Shown: piece by piece, positions 1 to 7,696 of the stretch
How positions within the stretch are numbered: the first letter of the stretch is position 1
Layout: the number at the start of each line of letters is the position of its first letter
Source: a virus
Length of the DNA stretch: 34,861 nt
IMG/VR virus record: IMGVR_UViG_3300030329_004893
Location: 18,496-53,356 of that record
Direction: 5' to 3' (one strand)
Made by a program: the position numbers and the translations under genes
Notes under the pieces: model-generated
The model's database searches: none
What the model saw: the letters and a program-made list of their open reading frames with translations, nothing else
Told to the model about the DNA's origin: nothing

Positions 1-2
1 CT

Positions 3-1754
3 CTTACCGATCATGGTACGGTATCAGGTGCGGTAGATTTTTGCAGAACCTTTAAAGGCGCATCACAAAAACAAATCTTAGGGTGTGAGTTTTATTTATC
101 AGAAAAAGATGCTACAGAAAAATCGTCTGAAAATAGAAAGTTAATTCACCAAGTGGTATTAGCTAAAAACCTAGAGGGGTGGAAGCAGATTCTCGGCTTG
201 GTTTCCCAATCGAATCATGCCGATCAATTTTACTATAAACCTCGCATTGACTTTAATCAATTACGTGAAGCTGCCTCTTCAGGGAACTTAATTTCATTTA
301 GCGGACACTTAGGATCTTATTTGGGGAATATAGCTCTCGAAAACCAATCTGATAGCTTTATTTGTGAAGCAGCTCATCGATTACAAAACATGTTTGGTCG
401 AGACAATTTCTTTATTGAAATTCAACTAATAGATTCAGAAAATAACGAAGGCGCCCGTATCGCAGGAGAACGATTGCGCGACATTGCCAAGCAAGCTAAT
501 ATACCATGCGTAGCCACTCCTGATGCTCATTATCCTACGCGAGAAGCAGCCGAGGACCAAAGAGTCTTATTGTGTACTTCACTTAAAAAAACTATAGGAC
601 AAGTTAGACAAGAATTAAAACAGGGTAAGTCAAAATCCTTAAGCTCGTTCTTTGCCTCTAACAATTACCATATACCATCGTATGAAGATATGAAAAAGTT
701 TCATACCGATGAAGAATTAGACAATACGCTTAAAATTGCCTCTATGTGTGAACAATATAATATTTTAGGCGCACCTAACCCTCCCGAATTTAAAGCCCCT
801 ACCGGATATAGTCCGAAAGAATATTTACGACATCTATGTAAATTGGGATGGGCTGAAAAAATGGGTCATGTCAAAAAGAACACTGAAGAGTTTGAGCAAT
901 ATGGAGACCGTGTGAATCGAGAACTGGAGGTGTTTGAAGAAGCGGGACTATCTAGTTACTTTCTTATTGTTCAAGATATTCTTAAGTATTGTAAACATGA
1001 AGGCTACTTAACTGGTCCCGGCAGGGGTAGTGCAGCGGGATGTATGGTTTCTTATTTGATCGGAATTACTCAAATTGATCCCATTAAATATGATTTAGTT
1101 TTTGAAAGATTTTACAATGCCGGTAGAAATACAGACGAACGAATCTCTATGCCCGATATTGATCTTGATGTACCTAAAGAAGCTAGAGAAAAAGTTATTG
1201 ACTATATGAAACAAAAGTACGGCAAAGCGAACGTAGCACAAATTGTTACTTATCAAACGTTACAAGGTAGGTCCGCTCTTAAACGTGTTATGCAAGCGCG
1301 AGGCAATATATCATTTACAGAACAAAATGAAATTACAAAACATATTATGGACGAAGCTAAAATTGCCGATGAGCTTCAAGACATGAAGGAGGAGTTGGGA
1401 GAGGCATCATTAATTCTATGGGCCTTAAAAAATAGAAAAGATAAGCTTAAAGATTGGTGTGAGATAGGAGATGACGGAAAGCTGGAAGGTAAAATGGCGC
1501 GCATTTTTGAACAAGCCATGCGTATGGAAGGAACCAAAATTATACAATCAAAACATGCTGCTGGTGTGGTTGTATCTCCATCTCCAATATCCGAAACTTG
1601 TCCTATGGTTAAATCAGCTAATAAAAGCGAAACCGATTTGCTGGCTGGTTTTGAAGGTCCAAGCTGCGAAGATGTTGGTTTGCTGAAATTGGATGTTTTA
1701 GGTATTAGAATGTTAGATAAAATAATGGAAGTTCCTCTAATTTTAAAAGGATAA
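3..1754 (+). CDS. dnaE: DNA polymerase III alpha subunit, N-terminal half (5' partial)
   Basis: This is the N-terminal half of a C-family replicative polymerase that copies the phage genome. The frame is open from the window edge, so the gene starts upstream; an internal GTG at 153 is not the start. About 583 residues are visible. The PHP domain comes first: TDHG at residues 3-6, then GCEFYL, and TPDAHYP further on. The polymerase palm follows, with GPGRGSAAG near residue 338, PDIDLD at 385-390 (two catalytic Asp), and KLDVLG with the third catalytic Asp at 564. All three catalytic Asp are therefore in this half. The protein stops about 19 residues after that Asp, where a normal DnaE would run on into the fingers. 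The rest is encoded at 2764-4410. The stop TAA is followed one base later by the ATG of the SET gene. The split is certain from sequence; assembly of the halves is inferred. Confidence 0.93.
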   Translation, partial: LTDHGTVSGAVDFCRTFKGASQKQILGCEFYLSEKDATEKSSENRKLIHQVVLAKNLEGWKQILGLVSQSNHADQFYYKPRIDFNQLREAASSGNLISFSGHLGSYLGNIALENQSDSFICEAAHRLQNMFGRDNFFIEIQLIDSENNEGARIAGERLRDIAKQANIPCVATPDAHYPTREAAEDQRVLLCTSLKKTIGQVRQELKQGKSKSLSSFFASNNYHIPSYEDMKKFHTDEELDNTLKIASMCEQYNILGAPNPPEFKAPTGYSPKEYLRHLCKLGWAEKMGHVKKNTEEFEQYGDRVNRELEVFEEAGLSSYFLIVQDILKYCKHEGYLTGPGRGSAAGCMVSYLIGITQIDPIKYDLVFERFYNAGRNTDERISMPDIDLDVPKEAREKVIDYMKQKYGKANVAQIVTYQTLQGRSALKRVMQARGNISFTEQNEITKHIMDEAKIADELQDMKEELGEASLILWALKNRKDKLKDWCEIGDDGKLEGKMARIFEQAMRMEGTKIIQSKHAAGVVVSPSPISETCPMVKSANKSETDLLAGFEGPSCEDVGLLKLDVLGIRMLDKIMEVPLILKG

Positions 1755-1755
1755 C

Positions 1756-2103
1756 ATGTATAGACCACTACCTTCAGAAGTGACAATCAATAAGTCACAC
1801 ATAGACGGTTTAGGATTATTTGCTACCTGTGATATCAAAGAGGGACATAATCTAGGAATAACCCACATTCACAATCATAACTTTGAAAATCAATATATAC
1901 GTACGCCACTGGGTGGATTTATCAATCATGCTAACGTGTCCAACTGCAAATTAATTAAATCAAACATAATTGTAGGAGACCATGACAAAGACTGGAAAAG
2001 GGAAACGGTGTTGATGTTAATTACGAAACAATTAATACCTGCTAATACAGAACTTACGACCTACTATTCTTTATATAACATATCAAACGAGGAGATGAAA
2101 TGA
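1756..2103 (+). CDS. minimal SET-domain protein (putative lysine methyltransferase)
   Basis: A 115-residue protein that consists of little more than a SET domain. SET proteins transfer a methyl group from S-adenosylmethionine to protein lysines. Visible motifs are GLGLFAT (18-24), the SAM-contacting GGFINHA with N57-H58, a following SNC at 62-64, and ELTTYYSLY (99-107), which carries the catalytic-type tyrosines. The size is close to vSET of chlorella virus PBCV-1 (about 119 residues), a known minimal viral SET enzyme. It starts one base after the stop of the polymerase N-half and overlaps the exonuclease gene by ATGA, so it is translated as part of the replication operon. No pre-SET or post-SET cysteine cluster is seen. 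The substrate is unknown; phage or host replication proteins are a guess from position. Confidence 0.8.
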   Translation: MYRPLPSEVTINKSHIDGLGLFATCDIKEGHNLGITHIHNHNFENQYIRTPLGGFINHANVSNCKLIKSNIIVGDHDKDWKRETVLMLITKQLIPANTELTTYYSLYNISNEEMK

Positions 2104-2771
2104 ATAATCGTTGGATTATAGTTTTTGATTGGGAGACCGATGGTACTGATCCAGCTACTTGCAATCCAGTAGAATTAGCTGCTGTGCCGATAGAGCCACG
2201 CACTTTAGAAATTAAAACAGATAAAGCATTCAGAACAGTTATTAAACCTCCCGGTATAACAAAAGAAGAATACTTTACAGATGAACGTCAAAAGACTATT
2301 GAGTGGCACGCTAAACAGCGCGGCGTGGAAAGCACAGATATAGTAGCAGCATGGAAGAAGGGTAAAAGCGAAAAAATTGCTTGGAAAAACTTTTGTGAGT
2401 ATTGTAAAAAATTCCATATTGAAAAATCCTATGGAAATTGGTATACTGAACCCATTCCAGCAGGATATAACATTATTGGTTTTGATCTACCTATTTGCGA
2501 AAGACTAGCTAAAAAACATAAAACCCCAATGCCCTTTGCCAAAGTCAATAAAATGGATTTAATGGACCTCTTGTTTTATTGGTTTGAAAATCTGGACGAA
2601 CCCAAAAACATGCGACTTGATACAATGAGAGATTTTTTTGGTGTCAAAGCAGAACAGGCACATGAGGCATATTCTGATACAGTAGACAGCGCAAAACTCT
2701 TAACACAATTTATCAAGTTTCATCGACGACAGTCTAGCGTAGCAAAATTTAAGGGAGCAATGAGTGGCTAA
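2100..2771 (+). CDS. DnaQ-like DEDDh 3'-5' exonuclease (proofreading)
   Basis: A 223-residue exonuclease of the DEDDh superfamily, the fold of the epsilon proofreading subunit and of exonuclease I. The motifs are complete: ExoI has D10 and E12 in FDWETDG; ExoII is GYNIIGFD with N124 and D129; ExoIII has H188 and D193 in AHEAYSD. These residues bind two metal ions and remove 3'-terminal nucleotides. The gene lies inside the break of the polymerase III alpha gene. It overlaps the SET gene upstream by ATGA and the polymerase C-half downstream by 8 bases. It is therefore very likely the proofreading partner of the split polymerase, although repair or nucleotide scavenging cannot be excluded. No clamp-binding or alpha-binding tail could be recognised at the C-terminus. 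Confidence 0.9.
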   Translation: MNNRWIIVFDWETDGTDPATCNPVELAAVPIEPRTLEIKTDKAFRTVIKPPGITKEEYFTDERQKTIEWHAKQRGVESTDIVAAWKKGKSEKIAWKNFCEYCKKFHIEKSYGNWYTEPIPAGYNIIGFDLPICERLAKKHKTPMPFAKVNKMDLMDLLFYWFENLDEPKNMRLDTMRDFFGVKAEQAHEAYSDTVDSAKLLTQFIKFHRRQSSVAKFKGAMSG

Positions 2772-4410
2772 ACTTTTTAAATGTGGATGTAAATTTGAAG
2801 TACGCGACGACCATATTGTATATGATCCCAACATTGAAACATTACCACTAAACTGCGAACATACTTGGGATATGATTTCAGCAGGCAATACTAAAGGAAT
2901 ATTTCAATTAGAGTCCCAGCTTGGACGAAGCAAGGCCGAACAAGTTAAGCCTCGCAGTATTGAAGAGCTATCTGATTTAATTGCTATTATCAGACCCGGA
3001 TGTATGGAAGCTATAGTAGACGGTAAAAGCCTAACACAACACTATATAGATCGTAAACATGGAATAGATCCTGTAGAGTATTTTCATGATGCACTAAAGC
3101 CTATTCTGTCTAGTACATATGGTATTTTAGTTTATCAAGAACAAGCCCTATTAATTGCGCGAGACGTTGCGGGCTTTAATTTACAAGAAGCTGATATTCT
3201 ACGTAAAGCGATTGGTAAAAAGAACGTAAGCTTAATGGCAGACTTAAGACAGCAATTTATTCAAAAGGCCTCAGACAAAGGAACCGTTACAAAAGAACAA
3301 GCTAAAGAAATATTTAGTTGGATAGAAAAGTCACAACGATATTCTTTTAATAAATCTCATTCGGTAAGTTATGCATACAATTCATATTTAACAGCATATA
3401 CAAAAGCTCATTTTCCACATGAATTTTTTACCTCATATCTTAAAAATTCTATTGGTAAACCAGATGCATATTTAGAAATAGAAGAATTAATAAATAATGC
3501 CCGACTTATGAATATTGATGTGCAGCCTCCTAATATAAAAAAGATGAACAAGTATTTCACTTTAATCAATGGTAAGCTACCAACTTTTGGCATAACCGAA
3601 ATTAAAGGAGTAGGCGGTTCGGTATACGATAAAATGATGTTATGTCTAGAAAAAAATAAAATAGATCTTAAAACATGTGACTGGGATATGTTTCTTATTG
3701 GCTTTGGTCCGTGTATAAAAGTCGATGCTTTTGAAGCTTTAATTCTTAGTGGCGCTTTAGATTGTTTTAAAGTTAGTCGAAGTAAAATGAATCATGAATT
3801 AAAAATGTTTAGAGAATTAAGTAAAAGAGAAATCCCTTGGTTACAGAGTTATAAACAAAACCATATTGACCATAACCTAACACAATGTATTCAGGCGATG
3901 ATTGATGAAAATGATTGGTCAGATCGTAAACGGCCTATATTCCGACGAGATCGAGTAGAGGTCGTTGCCAGCATTGTTGATTCTTTAAAAAATCCGGGTT
4001 ATGAATTAGTCGATCTTCCCGGCTGGAAAGCCAGAAAAGAAGAACACTATTTAGGCGTAGCATTAACATGCGCACGAGTTGATGAATATGATACTAGTCG
4101 CGCCAATTGCACCTGTAAAGAATATGTTGATGGATTTAATTCTCAAAAAGGCATACGTATCGCGGCTCAAATTGACTATATACGTGAATGGAAAATAAAA
4201 AAGGGCAATTCAAAAGGGCAAAAAATGGCATTTATTACAGCTAGCGACGGCACATGTAGCTTGGACAATATTACGATGTTTTCTGATGAGTGGACAAAAT
4301 ATCAAAAAGACCTTACTGAAGGCCAAATCGTTTTATTAATTGGTAATCGCGACATAAAACGAGGAAGTTTTATAATAAAATCAATTTCTAAGATCAAAAA
4401 CCTAGTTTAG
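2764..4410 (+). CDS. dnaE: DNA polymerase III alpha subunit, C-terminal half
   Basis: A 548-residue protein that continues the polymerase where the 3-1754 gene stops. GNTKGIFQLES (about 41-51) and the LIAIIRPG segment are fingers motifs; SFNKSHS (194-200) is the strongly conserved DnaE block that hosts split inteins in cyanobacteria, here uninterrupted. GITEIKGVG near 275 is the tandem helix-hairpin-helix region, and an OB fold occupies roughly 455-545. The start is GTG: a TGA lies immediately upstream in frame, and AAGGGAG sits a few bases before it, so no longer start is possible. It overlaps the exonuclease by 8 bases, suggesting coupled translation. The first 25 residues (FKCGCKFEVRDD) form a Cys-containing lead-in not typical of DnaE. 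Together the halves span a full-length palm-to-OB polymerase with nothing obvious missing. Confidence 0.93.
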   Translation: MAKLFKCGCKFEVRDDHIVYDPNIETLPLNCEHTWDMISAGNTKGIFQLESQLGRSKAEQVKPRSIEELSDLIAIIRPGCMEAIVDGKSLTQHYIDRKHGIDPVEYFHDALKPILSSTYGILVYQEQALLIARDVAGFNLQEADILRKAIGKKNVSLMADLRQQFIQKASDKGTVTKEQAKEIFSWIEKSQRYSFNKSHSVSYAYNSYLTAYTKAHFPHEFFTSYLKNSIGKPDAYLEIEELINNARLMNIDVQPPNIKKMNKYFTLINGKLPTFGITEIKGVGGSVYDKMMLCLEKNKIDLKTCDWDMFLIGFGPCIKVDAFEALILSGALDCFKVSRSKMNHELKMFRELSKREIPWLQSYKQNHIDHNLTQCIQAMIDENDWSDRKRPIFRRDRVEVVASIVDSLKNPGYELVDLPGWKARKEEHYLGVALTCARVDEYDTSRANCTCKEYVDGFNSQKGIRIAAQIDYIREWKIKKGNSKGQKMAFITASDGTCSLDNITMFSDEWTKYQKDLTEGQIVLLIGNRDIKRGSFIIKSISKIKNLV

Positions 4411-4437
4411 ATACTATAATAGTAGTATAGAGAAGGA
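4411..4437 (+). promoter_or_regulatory. possible promoter -10 and ribosome binding site before the sigma-like gene
   Basis: This is one of the few gaps in the left block. It contains TATAAT at 4415-4420, a perfect bacterial -10 hexamer, but no convincing TTGACA-like -35 at the usual distance (that region is the end of the polymerase gene). AGAAGGA at 4431-4437 is a good ribosome binding site. Promoter use is inferred only. Confidence 0.35.
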
Positions 4438-4448
4438 TATATGAAATA

Positions 4449-4907
4449 ATGGAAAATTTAATTGAACAAAATATGGGTCTGGTATTAACCATAGTTAATC
4501 GATTCAATCCCAAAACCCACCACGATAAAGAAGCATATATACAAGCCGGTCGTATAGGGCTATGGAAAGCTTTAAGCAAATTTTCCCAAGCTAAAGGTAG
4601 TAAATTTTCTCCATATGCTTGGAATCCTATTAAGTGGGAAATCATCAAAGAGATTCGTACAGCCTCGGCACGACATAATAATGTTTCACAATTAGATGAT
4701 CAATACGAGCCTGAATGTGATTATACTCAGCCATTTTGGGAGTGGATACCAAACACCTTAACTACTTGTGAGCACGACATCATAGAGTTAAGGTTGGCTG
4801 GCTATAACTTTAAAGAAATTTCCAGTCAATTACAACTGTCTCGATCAAATATTAAAAAAAATTATAATAGTGCTATCAAAAAAATTAAAGAATTAAACTA
4901 TGAATAA
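4449..4907 (+). CDS. sigma-70 family-like transcription factor
   Basis: A 152-residue protein with the two core parts of a small sigma factor. Region 2 lies at about 30-72 (YIQAGRIGLWKALSKF, then a helix ending WEIIKEIR). A region 4-like helix-turn-helix lies at about 103-150 (EHDIIELRLAGYNFKEISSQL and a second helix with KKIKEL). Such proteins bind host RNA polymerase core and direct it to phage promoters, usually for middle or late genes. The length resembles ECF-type and phage late sigma factors. The start ATG at 4449 overlaps the stop of a three-codon ATG-AAA-TAA at 4441-4449 placed directly behind the ribosome binding site. The 3' end overlaps the next glycosyltransferase gene by 8 bases (ATGAATAA). 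The DNA target is unknown. Confidence 0.8.
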   Translation: MENLIEQNMGLVLTIVNRFNPKTHHDKEAYIQAGRIGLWKALSKFSQAKGSKFSPYAWNPIKWEIIKEIRTASARHNNVSQLDDQYEPECDYTQPFWEWIPNTLTTCEHDIIELRLAGYNFKEISSQLQLSRSNIKKNYNSAIKKIKELNYE

Positions 4908-6558
4908 AAAAACAGTACTAGTAATGGGTGAAGCTCATTACTTAAACTCAGGTTTTGGAACCTATACCAATGAGTTACTAACTCGTTTACATAAAACCGG
5001 TAAATATAATGTAGTAGAATTTGCTTCGTATGGCAATTTTAATGACGCTAAAAATGTTCCATGGTTGTATATTCCAAACCTACCAACCAATGGTAACCAA
5101 CAAGAACAAGATATATATAATAGTAACGGATCTAATCAGTTTGGAGTTTGGCGATTTGATAAAGTATGTTTGGAGGTTAAGCCCGATATCGTACTTAGTT
5201 ATCGAGACCCATGGATGGATGAATGGATTGCTAACTCATCTTTGCGACCGTATTTTCATTGGGTATGGATGCCTACGGTAGATTCTGCGCCTCAACGTCC
5301 TGAATGGGTTAATGTGTTTGCGGAATGCGATGCTATTTTGACCTATTCGGAATTTGGTGGACAAGTATTAAAAGAACAAGGTAAAAATAATATTAATTGG
5401 ATTGGGTGTGCTTCTCCGGGTATTGATCCTACTATGTATAAACCATTGTCTAAACGCGAACATAGAATATCTATGGGTGTAGATCCCGACTGTTTTATCG
5501 TTGGAACAGTTATGCGTAATCAAAAACGCAAATTATTTTTTGAGCTTATGAAAGCTTTTCGCATTTTTTTGGACGAAGCGCCTCCTGAAATAAGTCATAA
5601 AACATATTTGTATTTACATACTAGCTATCCTGAAAAAGTAGGTTGGGACTTAGCACACGGAATAATTGAATATGGTCTGGGCGGTAAAGTCTTAATGACT
5701 TATATTTGCAGGAGTTGCAAACATTTCTTTCCTTATTTCTTTCAAGATGCTCTGGCGCAATGCCCACGCTGTCAGCAAAAAACAGCAGTGTGTCCTACAG
5801 TGTCGTTAGGATTGCCTGTAGAAGAACTTCCTAAAATTTATAATCTATTTGATATATATGCGCAATATGCAATTTGCGAAGGATTTGGAATGCCGCAAAT
5901 AGAAGCTTCAGCCTGCGGGGTTCCAGTAGCCGCTACAGATTATAGTGCTATGCATGATGTGGTTAGACTCACCAAAGGATACCCTGTTCCAGTTAGGACA
6001 TTCTTTAAGGAAATGGAAACAAATGCTGAACGAGCATATCCTGACAATGCAGAGTTTGCTAAAATTTTAATCAAGTTTTTTTCTCGTTCTGAAGACGACA
6101 GGATGCAAGAATCAGTACAGGTTCGTAAGGCTACTTTGGAACGATATGACTGGGACAAAAGCAGTCAAGTATGGGAAAATTATATAGATTCTTACCAACC
6201 ACACAACCTACAAGGACAATGGACAAGTGCTCCAAGATTTATTAATGTTCCGACTAGCATACCTCCCGAACTATCAAATAAAGACTTTGTTACGTGGATT
6301 TTTACTTCTGTAATACACGAACCACACAAACTTTACACAGAAGAAGCAATGAGTCTTTATCGAAGCTTAATGCTCGGTGCTCGCGTAGGACCGGGATTGG
6401 TGCAACCAATCAATCGAGAGCAGATTTTTTCACAGTATCAAGCTCGCGCAAACAATCGAAATATCATAGAGTCTGTGCGAGTAGGACAACAGTCTATGGA
6501 TCGTGAACAATTTTTAATAGAGTCATATCAAAGACACGAGAGGATTATAGGATCATGA
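4900..6558 (+). CDS. GT-B glycosyltransferase with inserted zinc ribbon
   Basis: A 552-residue glycosyltransferase of the GT4-like GT-B class, which moves a sugar from a nucleotide-sugar donor to an acceptor. The N-terminal Rossmann domain begins VLVMGEAHYLNSGFGTYT. The C-terminal donor domain has the E-x7-E signature EGFGMPQIE (E327, E335) followed by SACGVPVAATD. Between strands of the C-terminal domain sits a cysteine cluster, C270-x2-C273-x14-C288-x2-C291, with a further Cys at 298. This has the form of a zinc ribbon and is not part of the standard fold. Residues after about 430 form an extension of unknown role, ending in a Gln/Arg-rich helix. It overlaps the sigma-like gene upstream by 8 bases and the next glycosyltransferase by ATGA. 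Acceptor and sugar cannot be read from the sequence. Confidence 0.85.
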   Translation: MNKKTVLVMGEAHYLNSGFGTYTNELLTRLHKTGKYNVVEFASYGNFNDAKNVPWLYIPNLPTNGNQQEQDIYNSNGSNQFGVWRFDKVCLEVKPDIVLSYRDPWMDEWIANSSLRPYFHWVWMPTVDSAPQRPEWVNVFAECDAILTYSEFGGQVLKEQGKNNINWIGCASPGIDPTMYKPLSKREHRISMGVDPDCFIVGTVMRNQKRKLFFELMKAFRIFLDEAPPEISHKTYLYLHTSYPEKVGWDLAHGIIEYGLGGKVLMTYICRSCKHFFPYFFQDALAQCPRCQQKTAVCPTVSLGLPVEELPKIYNLFDIYAQYAICEGFGMPQIEASACGVPVAATDYSAMHDVVRLTKGYPVPVRTFFKEMETNAERAYPDNAEFAKILIKFFSRSEDDRMQESVQVRKATLERYDWDKSSQVWENYIDSYQPHNLQGQWTSAPRFINVPTSIPPELSNKDFVTWIFTSVIHEPHKLYTEEAMSLYRSLMLGARVGPGLVQPINREQIFSQYQARANNRNIIESVRVGQQSMDREQFLIESYQRHERIIGS

Positions 6559-7694
6559 ACATTTTATTTGTCGGACCCTATAGACAACAGGATGAGTGGG
6601 GCTATAGAAGTCAGTTTATACTACACTACCTAAATCAAACTGAACATAACATAGTATCTCGTCCCATATATTTAAACTCTTCTCCTACGTATAATGCGCA
6701 TATTGAGAAATCAGAATTTGTCAATAACGAAAATCAAAATTATGATATACTAATTCAGTATATGCTACCCTCTTTTGCTGTGTATCAAGGAGAATTTAAA
6801 AAACGTATAGGTATATTTCATCACGAAACTATTCCCAACGATATTCCAAGAGTTGCTTTAAACGTAGAAAATTTAATGGATGAAATATGGGTAGATAGTA
6901 AAATCGTAGCAAAAAATTTACAAGACATCTTCCAACGTTATAAGATATCTACTATAGTTAAGCCTATGCCTCCCGTTTTAAATTTAGATAATTTACCACC
7001 AGATCCGCAAGTACCTTCAATACGTAATAACACCCCCGCTATAAAAGACCGATTTATATTTTACTACATAGGCAATATACATAGCGATAGATCGGGATTT
7101 AAAGAAATCTATACTGCATATTTAAATACATTTACTAAACAAGATCCAGTAGCTTTAGTAGTATACTTAGATACGCCCACGCCCCCCAATAATATACAGG
7201 AAATTTTCGATAGTTATAGAAAACGCATATCATTTAAAAATTCACCATTACATGATCCTCTAGTACATGTCCTAAATCCTCAACAAGGTATGATACAACC
7301 AACAGAAAGATTGGCTATGCACAAAGATGGTGACTGTATGATTCATCTGGACTATGCGATGACACACACATCTACAATACTAGAAGGGGCGCTCTATCAA
7401 AACACGCCAATAATTAATCAAAATAACGCCTTACATGAATGGTTAGGTGATGAACACTTTTGGTGTGTCAATTCATATGAAGATCTTTGTACACTACCTC
7501 CTAATACAGCACCTCCCGGTTTATACAGATACACTACGGGCGAATCATGGTATCGACCGATTGTCAAATCGCTGTCAGAAACGATGAAGGTAGTATATAC
7601 CGATAAATTTCAACGCGATAAAAAAAGACGTGCTAATTCTCAATTACGACAATATTTACACAACACTTCCTATAACAATCTGATAAATATATAA
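6555..7694 (+). CDS. GT-B glycosyltransferase-like protein
   Basis: A 379-residue protein with the layout of a GT-B glycosyltransferase. The N-terminal part starts MNILFVGPYRQQDEWGYRSQ, typical of the first Rossmann strand and Gly loop. A second Rossmann-type segment begins RFIFYYIGNIHSDRSGFKEIYTAY (about 165-190), and a later donor-site-like stretch is DCMIHLDYAMTHTSTILEGALYQNTPII (about 255-285), where LEGALYQNTPII stands where E-x7-E enzymes have their second Glu and Gly-x-Pro-Val. The match is weaker than for the preceding gene, so the exact family is open. It overlaps the upstream gene by ATGA and is separated from the next by two bases, so the three are made together. Confidence 0.7.
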   Translation: MNILFVGPYRQQDEWGYRSQFILHYLNQTEHNIVSRPIYLNSSPTYNAHIEKSEFVNNENQNYDILIQYMLPSFAVYQGEFKKRIGIFHHETIPNDIPRVALNVENLMDEIWVDSKIVAKNLQDIFQRYKISTIVKPMPPVLNLDNLPPDPQVPSIRNNTPAIKDRFIFYYIGNIHSDRSGFKEIYTAYLNTFTKQDPVALVVYLDTPTPPNNIQEIFDSYRKRISFKNSPLHDPLVHVLNPQQGMIQPTERLAMHKDGDCMIHLDYAMTHTSTILEGALYQNTPIINQNNALHEWLGDEHFWCVNSYEDLCTLPPNTAPPGLYRYTTGESWYRPIVKSLSETMKVVYTDKFQRDKKRRANSQLRQYLHNTSYNNLINI

Positions 7695-7696
7695 TT

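Noticed and set aside
153-1754. GTG at 153 as the start of the polymerase N-half
   Set aside because: The frame is open to the window edge and the upstream codons encode the PHP motif TDHG and GCEFYL; the gene begins outside the window.
1755-2763. Group I or II intron in the polymerase gene
   Set aside because: The interval is fully occupied by two overlapping complete genes with intact motifs, leaving no room for an intron core, and both flanking halves have their own stop and start.
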